From: Thermostichus sp047461615
GTDB lineage: Bacteria; Cyanobacteriota; Cyanobacteriia; Thermostichales; Thermostichaceae
Direction of reading: 5' to 3'
NCBI RefSeq assembly: GCF_047461615.1
Contig: NZ_JANSHI010000013.1
Coordinates: 21,622-85,621, forward strand
Length of the DNA stretch: 64,000 nucleotides
The position numbers and the translations under genes were made by a program. The notes under the pieces are model-generated. The model was not told where the DNA came from. It searched no databases and was given only the letters and a program-made list of their open reading frames with translations. Position 1 is the stretch's first letter; each line of letters begins with the position of its first letter. Positions 1 through 7,724 of this stretch are shown here, one piece after another.

Positions 1-2
1 TT

Positions 3-791
3 CTGCAGCCCTTTGGGCACGGCAACCCCAACCCCATCGTAGCCCTGATGAACTTCCGCCCCACTAATCTAAAAGCCTCTGGGGATGGCCGCCATCTCAG
101 GTTTGAGCTCAAAGGCAGGGCGGGATCCCGTACCCTCTGGTTTTGGGGAGCTGGCGAAGAGCTGGAACAGTGGCAAAACTGCCCAGCTGTGGACATTGCC
201 CTGCGGTTGGAAGCCGACAGCAAAGAGCCCTGGCGAGGTACAGTGCTGGCGGTGCGTCCCTCTGGCAACTGGCAGGCCCCTGCTGTTTCCGCCCCTCGCC
301 TCCAAATCCAAGACTACCGGCAACGCCCCCTGCCGGATTCTTTGGAGAAAGCCCTCTACTACACTGGGCAACCTCTTCCTCTTAGGCAGCCGTTGCCCCC
401 CTCAGCTAAAACAACTCTTGTACTGGCCTGCTGGCCCTGGTTGCCGGCAGATTTGGCCCAACTACTGCAGCAGGTGCAGCCGCAAACCCTGATCCTGGCT
501 GCTTCTGCCCACTCCTGGGATCGCCTCCCTCAGCAACTTGCCCACCTGCGAGAACTAGGGCAGGCAAAACCCTGGGATCCCGCTGCCCTGGCGGCAGCTA
601 CTGGCCTGCCCCAGCAGTGGCTAGAAGCCCTGGAGGGATCGGAACAGATCTCCACTGGGCTGCTCAGCCGGATCCGCGAATCTCAGGCCTTCCACCGCTG
701 GCTGGACGAGGCTAGCCCAGCCCAGATTGCCCAACTGTGTCAACGGCTGCTGCAACCGGATCCCGTGCCTCTGGCTTTTTCCCCCGCCTGA
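3..791 (+). CDS. recJ: RecJ single-strand DNA exonuclease, C-terminal part (5' end outside window)
   Basis: The reading frame is open from base 3, so the gene begins upstream of the window. The first visible residues include PFGHGNPNPI, which matches the conserved PFGxGNPxP motif at the start of the RecJ OB-fold region. RecJ degrades single-stranded DNA 5' to 3' in recombination and repair. What follows is an OB-like stretch and then about 150 residues rich in Leu, Gln and Pro with no motif I recognise; cyanobacterial RecJ proteins often carry a C-terminal extension. The catalytic DHH/DHHA1 domains are not in view, so activity cannot be judged. An internal ATG at 48 could be mistaken for the start, but the motif lies before it. 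Confidence 0.8.
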   Translation: MQPFGHGNPNPIVALMNFRPTNLKASGDGRHLRFELKGRAGSRTLWFWGAGEELEQWQNCPAVDIALRLEADSKEPWRGTVLAVRPSGNWQAPAVSAPRLQIQDYRQRPLPDSLEKALYYTGQPLPLRQPLPPSAKTTLVLACWPWLPADLAQLLQQVQPQTLILAASAHSWDRLPQQLAHLRELGQAKPWDPAALAAATGLPQQWLEALEGSEQISTGLLSRIRESQAFHRWLDEASPAQIAQLCQRLLQPDPVPLAFSPA

Positions 792-876
792 GCTAAGGTA
801 CCCTTTGAGAACACCTCAGCAGGGCATGCGCTGCCCTACCCTTGTTCCCTGTCCCTGTGGTGCTCGCCGAGGAGGA

Positions 877-1140
877 TTAGGCAATTTTGTCGTTGTTCAA
901 GACGCAGCAGTTGACCTGATCCAGGCACACCTTTCCCCACTGCAGCGCCCACCGCACCAAAGCAACCCGGTTTGATGTTCGCGTCTTGCTCAAAATGTTG
1001 CTGATGTGGTTATCGACCGTGCGCTTGCTGATTTCCAAGCGCTTTGCAATGTCCTGATTGGTCATGCCAGCCGCAACCAACTCCAGGACCTGCAATTCCC
1101 GTTCCGACAGCAGATCCGCGCAATGGTAGTCTGCGCCCAT
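877..1140 (-). CDS. pedR: Small LuxR-type HTH regulator, PedR-like
   Basis: This 87-residue protein is little more than a LuxR/GerE helix-turn-helix: LSERELQVLELVAAGMTN begins near residue 10, and the recognition-helix region has SKRTVDNHISNIL. It has no receiver domain. The short tail carries three cysteines (about 72, 78 and 79). In Synechocystis the small LuxR protein PedR (Ssl0564) senses photosynthetic electron flow through thioredoxin and a C-terminal cysteine. Size, fold and cysteine placement fit that family; orthology is inferred. The ATG at 1140 is preferred to an in-frame TTG two codons earlier. It lies 143 bases downstream of the kinase gene on the same strand, so cotranscription is possible. 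Confidence 0.65.
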   Translation of the reverse strand: MGADYHCADLLSERELQVLELVAAGMTNQDIAKRLEISKRTVDNHISNILSKTRTSNRVALVRWALQWGKVCLDQVNCCVLNNDKIA

Positions 1141-1283
1141 GCCCAACGCCTGAGGTACGAACTGTAAGGATTACCTAGAGTCATTCTAGGGGATCGCCTC
1201 CCCAATGGATAATCCGTGAGTTGAGCTTTTTGGACCCTGTCGACGAAAGGGAAAGGGGCCAGCCGTCTTTTGCTTTACAAGCT

Positions 1284-2543
1284 TTACAAAGCATCGGGGT
1301 GCTGGCGGGGCAATTCCACCAGAACCCACAGCCCACCGGTTTGCGGATGATTGCGCAAGCGGATCGTACCCCCATGGAGTTCCACAATCTGACGCACAAT
1401 GGCCAAGCCAAGGCCAGTGCCGCCTTTGCTGCGGGCCCGCGCCGCGTCGGTGCGGTAAAAGGGTTGAAAGACCAGCTCAAATTGATCCTCCGGCAGGCCG
1501 GGGCCGTGGTCGTACACCTCCAGCCGCACTTGGGATCCCTCCTCGGAGAGGCTCACGTGGATAGGAGAACCAGGCCCGCCATATTTGACGGCATTATCCA
1601 AGAGGTTGAGGATGAGGCGATAGAGGCGTTGCTCATCTCCCCAGAGATAGAGGGGGGAGGAGCTGCTTAGGTGCAGTTCCTGGTGGCGGGGCTTGGCTAG
1701 CGGTTCTAGACTCTGCCAGGCTTCTCGCACCAAGGCGGCTAGATCTACCCAGCACCATTGGGAGCGGGATCCGGCCCCCAAGTTGAGAGCGCTCAGTTCC
1801 AGCAAGTCTTGCACCAGCTGGCTGAGGCGCAGCGTCTCATTTAGCAGTCGTTCCACCCAAACCGCTTGCGCGGCATCGACTCGGCTTTGCAGAGTTTCCG
1901 CCAGGAGACGAATCGAGGTGAGGGGAGTCTTCAGCTCGTGGGCCACGTCCGAGGCCCAGCGATCCCGTTGTTGCGCCAGCAGCGTGGCCTCTAGGCGGTC
2001 TTCCAAAAAGATGGCCACATGGGCCTGGGGCAGGGGCAGCCCCCAAGCCCGCAGCGGAACCGGTTTGTCCTCGCCACCGGGAGGGTAGAAGACCCATTCG
2101 CGGCTCTGGACGGAAGCGCCAGCTTCCTGGCAGCGGGTGGCTTCGATGAGCTGATCCAACTCGTAGGAGCGCACCCACTCCAGCAAAAGCTTGATGCCCG
2201 GCTGCCAGTGGCTAATGCGCAGCAGGCGCTGGGCGGCAGGATTGCACTCTAGCACCACGTTGTTCTCGTCCACCCGCAAATATCCCCAGGGCAGACGCTG
2301 GCTGAGATACTGCCAGTCCAGGAGATACTGTCTTTGGCTAGCCTGCTCCAGTTCTTGTTGGCGAAGGTGGCGGCTAAGCCGGCTGAGCATCTGTTCAGGC
2401 GGCTGCAGCGGCAGGGCCAGGTGCATCAGGGATCCCAACTCTTGCAGTTGGCGGCTGAAGCGGCGTCGACTCTGCCAGCACAAGATCAGCATGCCGACAA
2501 GGCCAATGCTTAACCCAATGAGGATCCCGCCTTCCACTCCCAT
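1284..2543 (-). CDS. sphS: Sensor histidine kinase, SphS/PhoR type
   Basis: A 419-residue membrane-anchored kinase. Residues 5-23 form a single hydrophobic segment followed by RRR, with no periplasmic domain. A PAS-like region spans about 75-185. The H box is DVAHELKTPLTS with His202. The N box is at 311-321 (NLLDNAVKYG), G1 at 345-350 (DHGPGL) and G2 at 374-380 (GGTGLGL). All catalytic boxes are intact. The architecture (short hydrophobic N-terminus, PAS, HisKA, HATPase) is that of the cyanobacterial phosphate sensor SphS, which phosphorylates SphR. No response regulator lies next to it; an OmpR-type regulator is at 44345-45037 and PhoU at 21457-22098. The substrate assignment is inferred from architecture alone. 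Confidence 0.7.
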   Translation of the reverse strand: MGVEGGILIGLSIGLVGMLILCWQSRRRFSRQLQELGSLMHLALPLQPPEQMLSRLSRHLRQQELEQASQRQYLLDWQYLSQRLPWGYLRVDENNVVLECNPAAQRLLRISHWQPGIKLLLEWVRSYELDQLIEATRCQEAGASVQSREWVFYPPGGEDKPVPLRAWGLPLPQAHVAIFLEDRLEATLLAQQRDRWASDVAHELKTPLTSIRLLAETLQSRVDAAQAVWVERLLNETLRLSQLVQDLLELSALNLGAGSRSQWCWVDLAALVREAWQSLEPLAKPRHQELHLSSSSPLYLWGDEQRLYRLILNLLDNAVKYGGPGSPIHVSLSEEGSQVRLEVYDHGPGLPEDQFELVFQPFYRTDAARARSKGGTGLGLAIVRQIVELHGGTIRLRNHPQTGGLWVLVELPRQHPDAL

Positions 2544-2612
2544 GAGCCCACCCCCTTTGCCGCCATTGTCGCCCAGGGATGGGGGAGTGAACGGATACGG
2601 AGTCCTGCCTCC

Positions 2613-3377
2613 CTAGCGGCGGTGCACCATCGTCGTGGTGGCCTGGTCGGTGGGCACGAGCAAGACTTCGCTTAGGTTGACGTGGGGGGGACGAGTGACG
2701 GCAAATAGCACCACCTCGGCCACATCCATCGCCGTCAAGGGGGTGAGGCCCCGATAGACCGCCGCCGCCCGCTCGCAGTCGCCGCGGAAGCGCACCTGGC
2801 TAAACTCGGTTTCCACCAAGCCGGGCTGGATCTCGGTAACGCGAATGGGGGTGCCGAGCAGATCCAGCTTCAGCCCCTCGGAGATGGCCCGCACGGCCGC
2901 TTTGGAGGCACAGTAGACGGCGCCGCCAGGGTAGGTCTGCCGACCAGCAATCGAGCCAATGTTGACCACGTGGCCCCGGCCCCGCTCCACCATCCCGGGC
3001 AAGACGGCGCGGGTAACATACAGCAAGCCCTTAATGTTGGTGTCAATCATCTCCTCCCAATCTTGCACAGCGCCGCTGTGGAGTTTGTCCAAGCCGCGGC
3101 TAAGGCCGGCGTTGTTGATCAAAATGTCGATCTCGGCCCAGGCCGGCGGCAAAGACTGTAGCGCCTGCTGCACGGCTGCCCTATCCCGCACATCCAAAGT
3201 CAGTAGGTAGGAGGAAGTGCCGTAGGCCTGCTGCAATTCTGTGGCCAGCGCCTGCAGCCGCTCCTGACGGCGGGCTACTAGGATTAGCTTGGCTCCAGAA
3301 CGGGCAAAAAGCTTGGCACAGGCTGCGCCGATTCCGCTGCTGGCGCCGGTGATGAGCACAATCGCGTTTTCCAGCAT
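2613..3377 (-). CDS. Short-chain dehydrogenase/reductase (SDR), classical type
   Basis: This 254-residue classical SDR has the cofactor motif TGASSGIG at 10-17, NNAG at 88-91, the catalytic Ser142, and Tyr155 with Lys159 in YCASK. VARR after the second strand suggests NADP preference. It resembles the YdfG/serine 3-dehydrogenase-like group, but the substrate cannot be read from the sequence. The ATG at 3377 is preferred; the frame extends five codons further to a TTG. The kinase gene follows 69 bases downstream on the same strand, so the two may share a transcript. petM lies upstream, also on the minus strand. Confidence 0.85.
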   Translation of the reverse strand: MLENAIVLITGASSGIGAACAKLFARSGAKLILVARRQERLQALATELQQAYGTSSYLLTLDVRDRAAVQQALQSLPPAWAEIDILINNAGLSRGLDKLHSGAVQDWEEMIDTNIKGLLYVTRAVLPGMVERGRGHVVNIGSIAGRQTYPGGAVYCASKAAVRAISEGLKLDLLGTPIRVTEIQPGLVETEFSQVRFRGDCERAAAVYRGLTPLTAMDVAEVVLFAVTRPPHVNLSEVLLVPTDQATTTMVHRR

Positions 3378-3463
3378 AGTCGGCTTGCCCAAAGAGGGGT
3401 GCTGGGATCCCTGCCCAACGCCTTGGTTTAACCCCTTCCCTTCTCCGATTGGCTGCCTATCCT

Positions 3464-3571
3464 CTACTCAGCCCCCCCTTGGGTGATGCGCAGGATCCCA
3501 TACCCAAGCGCCACGCCCGCCAACGTCAAAACCAGAGAAATTCCCGCAATGGTCAAGATCTCGCTAGCCAT
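3464..3571 (-). CDS. petM: Cytochrome b6f complex subunit PetM
   Basis: A 35-residue protein, MASEILTIAG to TQGGAE, with one transmembrane helix. Length, the acidic N-terminus (SE) and the GYGILRITQG-type end match PetM, subunit VII of the cytochrome b6f complex in the thylakoid membrane. The frame stays open for 36 more codons upstream, but that part is basic and unlike PetM; the ATG at 3571 gives the normal family length. No strong Shine-Dalgarno sequence precedes it. The gene diverges from psbD, and the 392-base gap between them must hold promoters for both. PetG/PetN-type small subunits are the main alternative. Confidence 0.75.
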   Translation of the reverse strand: MASEILTIAGISLVLTLAGVALGYGILRITQGGAE

Positions 3572-3715
3572 GGATTTGCTTTGGATGAAGTGCAGTGTCC
3601 TTGTCTTAGGATATCGGATTTTGCTCTTGAACCTTACCAGCAGCGAGGTAGTCTCTCTCGAGCGCAAGAGAGCTGCCAAAGATTGCGCTTTGTAAAGTTC
3701 ACGGTTACCTCAGAC

Positions 3716-3746
3716 TTGCTAAGAGCGGGTTCCCTGCCTCTATAAT
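3716..3746 (+). promoter_or_regulatory. Candidate sigma70-type promoter of psbD; petM-psbD intergenic region
   Basis: A TTGCTA (-35-like) at 3716-3721 and a perfect TATAAT at 3741-3746 are separated by 19 bases. If used, transcription starts near 3753 and gives a leader of about 210 bases before psbD. The 3572-3963 region holds no gene. The leader contains two SD-like GGAGG/GAGGAG stretches, at 3903-3907 and 3947-3952; the second is correctly placed for the psbD ATG at 3964. I could not identify the petM promoter on the other strand. Confidence 0.55.
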
Positions 3747-3963
3747 GAGAAGCAATTTACAAGTCTTTACTGGCCTGGGCTATGCAAGGCCAAGGACGGT
3801 GAAACTTGTCCGCTGGCTCTGAGGTAGCTTGCCACGAGCCCTGTGGCTTCTCGAGAAGTTCCAGGGTTTGAGTTTTTATACCTAGGCCGCGGTCTTGCCT
3901 TTAGGAGGCGAAGTTTGTAGCTTCACTAGCGTTCTCATCTTTAACTGAGGAGAAGATCGTCCT

Positions 3964-5022
3964 ATGACCATAGCAGTGGGACGCGTACGCCAGGAGCGAG
4001 GATGGTTTGACGTCGTCGACGACTGGCTCAAGCGCGACAGATTTGTCTTCATCGGTTGGTCAGGGCTGCTCATGTTCCCCTGCGCCTACCTGGCCCTGGG
4101 CGGCTGGCTGACCGGCACTACCTTCGTAACTTCCTGGTACACCCACGGCCTGGCCAGCTCCTACCTGGAGGGGTGCAACTTTTTGACGGTGGCCGTTTCC
4201 ACCCCAGCCGATAGCATGGGGCACAGCTTGCTCCTGCTCTGGGGTCCAGAAGCCCAGGGGAACTTCACCCGCTGGTGTCAAATTGGCGGCCTGTGGACCT
4301 TTGTGGCCTTCCACGGCGCCCTGGGCTTGGTTGGCTTCATGCTGCGGCAGTTTGAAATTGCCCGTTTGGTGGGGGTGCGGCCCTACAACGCCATTGCCTT
4401 CAGCGCGCCAATTGCCGTGTTTGTAAGCGTGTTTTTGATTTACCCCCTGGGACAGAGCAGTTGGTTTTTCGCTCCCAGCTTTGGGGTAGCCGGCATCTTC
4501 CGCTTCTTGCTGTTTTTCCAAGGGTTCCACAACTGGACGCTGAACCCCTTCCACATGATGGGAGTAGCTGGCGTTCTGGGTGGAGCGCTGCTGTGTGCTA
4601 TCCACGGGGCAACGGTGGAGAATACCCTCTACAAGGATGGGGAGGCAGCAAGCACGTTCCGGGCTTTTGAGCCGACGCAGGCGGAAGAGACCTACTCCAT
4701 GGTGACGGCAAACCGCTACTGGAGCCAGATTTTTGGGATAGCGTTCTCCAACAAGCGGTGGCTGCACTTCTTCATGTTGTTTGTGCCGGTAACCGGATTG
4801 TGGATGTCGAGCATTGGGGTAGTGGGGTTGGCGCTGAACCTGCGGGCGTATGAGTTTATCAGTCAGGAGACGCGGGCGGCGGAAGACCCCGAGTTTGAGA
4901 CGTTCTACACGAAGAACATCCTGCTCAACGAGGGGATCCGGGCCTGGATGGCGCCTCAGGACCAGCCGCATGAGCACTTTGAGTTCCCTGAGGAAGTCCT
5001 CCCCCGCGGCAACGCCCTCTAA
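3964..5022 (+). CDS. psbD: Photosystem II D2 protein
   Basis: A 352-residue protein with the invariant D2 core. Visible features are the N-terminus MTIAVGR, the GFHNWTLNPFHMMG stretch with the P680 chlorophyll and iron ligands, NKRWLHFF with a second iron-ligand histidine, and the C-terminus FPEEVLPRGNAL. D2 pairs with D1 to bind P680, pheophytin and QA. Positions such as YLEGCNF, ADSMGHSLLLLWGPE and TRWCQIGG look more like early-branching cyanobacteria (Gloeobacter-like) than Synechocystis. GAGGAG at 3947-3952 is the SD. The stop is followed by an 81-base or longer spacer before psbC, instead of the usual overlap. Confidence 0.98.
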   Translation: MTIAVGRVRQERGWFDVVDDWLKRDRFVFIGWSGLLMFPCAYLALGGWLTGTTFVTSWYTHGLASSYLEGCNFLTVAVSTPADSMGHSLLLLWGPEAQGNFTRWCQIGGLWTFVAFHGALGLVGFMLRQFEIARLVGVRPYNAIAFSAPIAVFVSVFLIYPLGQSSWFFAPSFGVAGIFRFLLFFQGFHNWTLNPFHMMGVAGVLGGALLCAIHGATVENTLYKDGEAASTFRAFEPTQAEETYSMVTANRYWSQIFGIAFSNKRWLHFFMLFVPVTGLWMSSIGVVGLALNLRAYEFISQETRAAEDPEFETFYTKNILLNEGIRAWMAPQDQPHEHFEFPEEVLPRGNAL

Positions 5023-5143
5023 TCTACCCAGTTAGCTGTCATTGAGCGCCTGCCCAAGGGATCCCCTCCTGCGGATCCCAGCGGCTAGGGATCCCAACGG
5101 CAGGTGCTTCCACTTAGCCAATCAATCAATTGTCCTGACGATT

Positions 5144-5148
5144 GGAGG
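5144..5148 (+). promoter_or_regulatory. Ribosome binding site that fixes the psbC start
   Basis: GGAGG lies nine bases before the GTG at 5158. No SD-like sequence precedes the earlier in-frame GTG at 5104. The canonical cyanobacterial psbC start, a GTG inside the last codons of psbD, is absent: the bases there read CGCGGCAACGCC. Confidence 0.7.
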
Positions 5149-5157
5149 TTGGTCTCT

Positions 5158-6537
5158 GTGACCTCAACAACAATTGGTTCTGTAGTGGTGCAAGATCGCA
5201 CCCAGGGCGGGTTTGCCTGGTGGGCTGGAAATGCCCGCTTGATCAATCTCTCCGGTCGGCTTTTGGGTGCCCACGTAGCCCATGCTGGCCTGATGGTCTT
5301 CTGGGCGGGAGCGATGCTGCTCTTCGAGGTGGCTCACTTCACGCCCGATCGGCCCATGTACGAACAGGGCCTAATCCTGATGCCCCATTTGGCTACCTTG
5401 GGCTGGGGAGTTGGCCCCGGCGGCGAGGTGGTGGACACCTACCCCTACTTTGTGATTGGTGTGCTGCACCTCATTTCCAGTGCCGTGCTGGGGTTTGGGG
5501 GTGTTTATCACGCCATTCGCGGCCCGGAAACCCTGGAGCAGTCTTTCCCCTTCTTTGGCTACGACTGGAAAGACAAGAACAAGATGACCACCATCCTGGG
5601 AATTCACCTCATCCTCCTGGGGCTGGGGGCTTTCCTGTTGGTGGCCAAGGCTATGTGGTTTGGCGGTGTCTATGACACCTGGGCTCCCGGCGGTGGAGAT
5701 GTGCGGGTCATTACCAACCCCACCCTCAACCCGGCAGTAATCTTCGGCTATCTGTTTAAGTCTCCTTTTGGAGGCGAGGGCTGGATTGTTAGCGTCGACA
5801 ACATGGAGGATGTGATTGGAGGCCACATCTACATCGGCATCATTTGCATTGCTGGTGGGATCTGGCACATTCTCACCAAGCCCTTTGGCTGGGCTCGCCG
5901 CGCCTTTATCTGGTCGGGAGAGGCCTATCTCTCCTACAGCTTGGCAGCGGTTTCGCTCATGAGCTTCATTGCCACCTGCTACATCTGGTTTAACAATACT
6001 GTCTACCCCAGTGAGTTCTACGGACCCACGGGACCGGAAGCCTCTCAGGCGCAAGCCCTCACCTTTATCGTGCGCGACCAGCGCTTGGGGGCAAACATCG
6101 GCCAAGCCCAAGGGCCCACAGGTCTGGGTAAATACCTGATGCGCTCTCCCACGGGCGAGATCATCTTTGGGGGCGAGACAATGCGCTTCTGGGATGTGCG
6201 GGCGCCCTGGAAGGAGCCGCTGCTGGGGCCCAACGGCTTGGATCTGGACAAGCTGAAAAACGACATTCAGCCCTGGCAAGCTCGCCGGGCGGTGGAGTAC
6301 ATGACCCACGCCCCGTTGGGATCCCTGAACTCGGTGGGAGGTGTGGCTACTGAGATCAACACCGTGAACTTCACCAGCCCACGCACTTGGCTGGCGGCCC
6401 ACAACTTCATCCTGGGCTTCCTGTTCTTTGTTGGCCACCTGTGGCACGCCGGTCGCGCCCGTGCTGCTGCTGCCGGCTTTGAGAAAGGAATTAGCCGCGA
6501 GGACGAGCCTGTCTATCGGATGAAGCCAATCCGATAG
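5158..6537 (+). CDS. psbC: Photosystem II CP43 antenna protein
   Basis: The product is 459 residues from the GTG at 5158. From GGFAWWAGNARLINLSG onward it follows CP43 throughout: the six helices, the large lumenal loop, GGETMRFWD with the Glu and Arg near the Mn4CaO5 cluster, and GHLWHAGRARAAAAGFEKGI near the end. The large loop rules out IsiA/Pcb antenna proteins. The N-terminus (TSTTIGSVVVQDRTQ) differs from the usual one and lacks the canonical leader. A longer version from a GTG at 5104 is possible but has no SD. psbD and psbC are in the same frame, separated by stops and a spacer carrying two GGGATCCC palindromes. A terminator follows. Confidence 0.96.
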   Translation: MTSTTIGSVVVQDRTQGGFAWWAGNARLINLSGRLLGAHVAHAGLMVFWAGAMLLFEVAHFTPDRPMYEQGLILMPHLATLGWGVGPGGEVVDTYPYFVIGVLHLISSAVLGFGGVYHAIRGPETLEQSFPFFGYDWKDKNKMTTILGIHLILLGLGAFLLVAKAMWFGGVYDTWAPGGGDVRVITNPTLNPAVIFGYLFKSPFGGEGWIVSVDNMEDVIGGHIYIGIICIAGGIWHILTKPFGWARRAFIWSGEAYLSYSLAAVSLMSFIATCYIWFNNTVYPSEFYGPTGPEASQAQALTFIVRDQRLGANIGQAQGPTGLGKYLMRSPTGEIIFGGETMRFWDVRAPWKEPLLGPNGLDLDKLKNDIQPWQARRAVEYMTHAPLGSLNSVGGVATEINTVNFTSPRTWLAAHNFILGFLFFVGHLWHAGRARAAAAGFEKGISREDEPVYRMKPIR

Positions 6538-6567
6538 AAAGTGCAGGTCTTTCCAACTAGCACCTTT

Positions 6568-6592
6568 GGCCCCCAGTGGGGGGCCTTTTTTT
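6568..6592 (+). terminator. Rho-independent terminator of psbD-psbC
   Basis: GGCCCCC (6568-6574), a three-base AGT loop and GGGGGGCC (6578-6585) form a GC hairpin followed by seven T. It lies 30 bases after the psbC stop and ends before the next gene. Confidence 0.85.
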
Positions 6593-6665
6593 GGGATCCC
6601 CCTGGTCGGGATTGGCGGGGAAGGCGGCGAGGGTAGAGACTGGGAGAGCTGAATCCTTGAAGAAG

Positions 6666-7700
6666 ATGCACAAAGTCCCAGTTACCGTCATCACGGGATT
6701 TTTGGGATCCGGCAAGACGACGCTGATCCGTCACCTCCTGCTCAACAGCCGGGGTCGCCGCATCGCTGTTGTGGTAAACGAGTTTGGCGAAGTGGGCATC
6801 GATGGCGAGTTGCTGCGAGACTGCCAACTCTGCGAGGGAGAGGTCTCCATTCTGGAGCTGGTCAACGGCTGCCTCTGCTGCACAGTGCAGGAGGAGTTTT
6901 TGCCGACCCTGGAGGCGCTGCTGCAACGGCGGGCGGAGCTGGACAACATTGTTATTGAGACATCAGGGTTGGCTTTGCCCAAGCCGCTGGTGCAGGCTTT
7001 CCGCTGGCCAACGATTCGCACCGGTGCCACTGTGGAGGCAGTGATTGCAGTGGTAGACGGCCAGGCGCTGGCTGCGGGGCAGCTTGTGGGGGATCTGGCG
7101 GCCCTGGAGGCCCAGCGGCAGGCAGACGAGAGCCTAGATCACGAGACGCCCATTGAGGAGCTGTTCGAGGATCAGCTAAGCTGTGCCGATCTGGTGTTGC
7201 TCACCAAGGTGGATCAGATTACGCCAGCGGAGCGAGCGCAAGTGGAAAGCTGGCTGCGCCAAAAATTGCGCCCTGAGGTTCAAGTCCTCCCTTGCGAGCG
7301 GGGCCAGGTTGCCCCAGAAGTGCTCCTGGGCTTCAACGCAGCCGTGGAAGATCAACTCGAGCGCCGCCCCAGCCACCACGACCACGGGGAGGAGCACGAG
7401 CACGAGGCCTTTGAGTCTTTCTGCCTAAGCCTGGAGGAAGGCTATGAGCCGGGATCCCTAGTTGCCCAGTTGCGTCAACTGGCGCAAGAGGAGTGCCTCT
7501 ACCGGGTGAAGGGCTTTGTAGCCGTGCCCCACAAGCCAATGCGCCTGGTGTTGCAGGGGGTGGGAGGGCGATTTGAAACCTACTACGATCGCCCTTGGCG
7601 CCCCCAAGAGCCGCGTTTAACCCGCCTGGTGTTTATCGGTCAGCGGCTTAACCGGGCGCGCATTGCCGCAGAGCTCCAGGCCCTAGCTGCCACCCGCTGA
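6666..7700 (+). CDS. COG0523 (CobW/P47K) GTPase, putative metal chaperone
   Basis: The 344-residue protein has the P-loop GFLGSGKTT from residue 11, the family's metal-binding CxCC motif (GCLCC, Cys69/71/72), a TKVD base-recognition motif near 180 and a C-terminal CobW domain. Between the two domains, near 235-246, is a His/Glu-rich stretch (SHHDHGEEHEHE) typical of zinc-handling members. The family loads metals such as Zn, Co or Fe onto client proteins using GTP. It is often annotated as a cobalamin protein, but no cobalamin gene is nearby, so the metal is undetermined. The ATG at 6666 begins the conserved domain. The frame is open further upstream, but that overlaps the psbC terminator. Confidence 0.85.
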   Translation: MHKVPVTVITGFLGSGKTTLIRHLLLNSRGRRIAVVVNEFGEVGIDGELLRDCQLCEGEVSILELVNGCLCCTVQEEFLPTLEALLQRRAELDNIVIETSGLALPKPLVQAFRWPTIRTGATVEAVIAVVDGQALAAGQLVGDLAALEAQRQADESLDHETPIEELFEDQLSCADLVLLTKVDQITPAERAQVESWLRQKLRPEVQVLPCERGQVAPEVLLGFNAAVEDQLERRPSHHDHGEEHEHEAFESFCLSLEEGYEPGSLVAQLRQLAQEECLYRVKGFVAVPHKPMRLVLQGVGGRFETYYDRPWRPQEPRLTRLVFIGQRLNRARIAAELQALAATR

Positions 7701-7724
7701 TCCCTGGGATCCCTCAAGAGCGGC

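Noticed and set aside
4060..4977. Long open frame (305 codons) antisense to psbD, and another (5371-6447, 358 codons) antisense to psbC
   Set aside because: The translations are low in hydrophobic patterning, match no family and mirror the codon structure of the photosystem genes. They are shadows of GC-rich coding DNA.
3964..6537. psbD-psbC as part of a far-red photosystem cluster
   Set aside because: No apcE2, psbA, psbB or chlF-type neighbours are present, and D2 looks like a standard form.
6568..6665. Start of the COG0523 gene at 6576
   Set aside because: That frame begins inside the psbC terminator hairpin. The conserved GTPase domain begins at the ATG at 6666.
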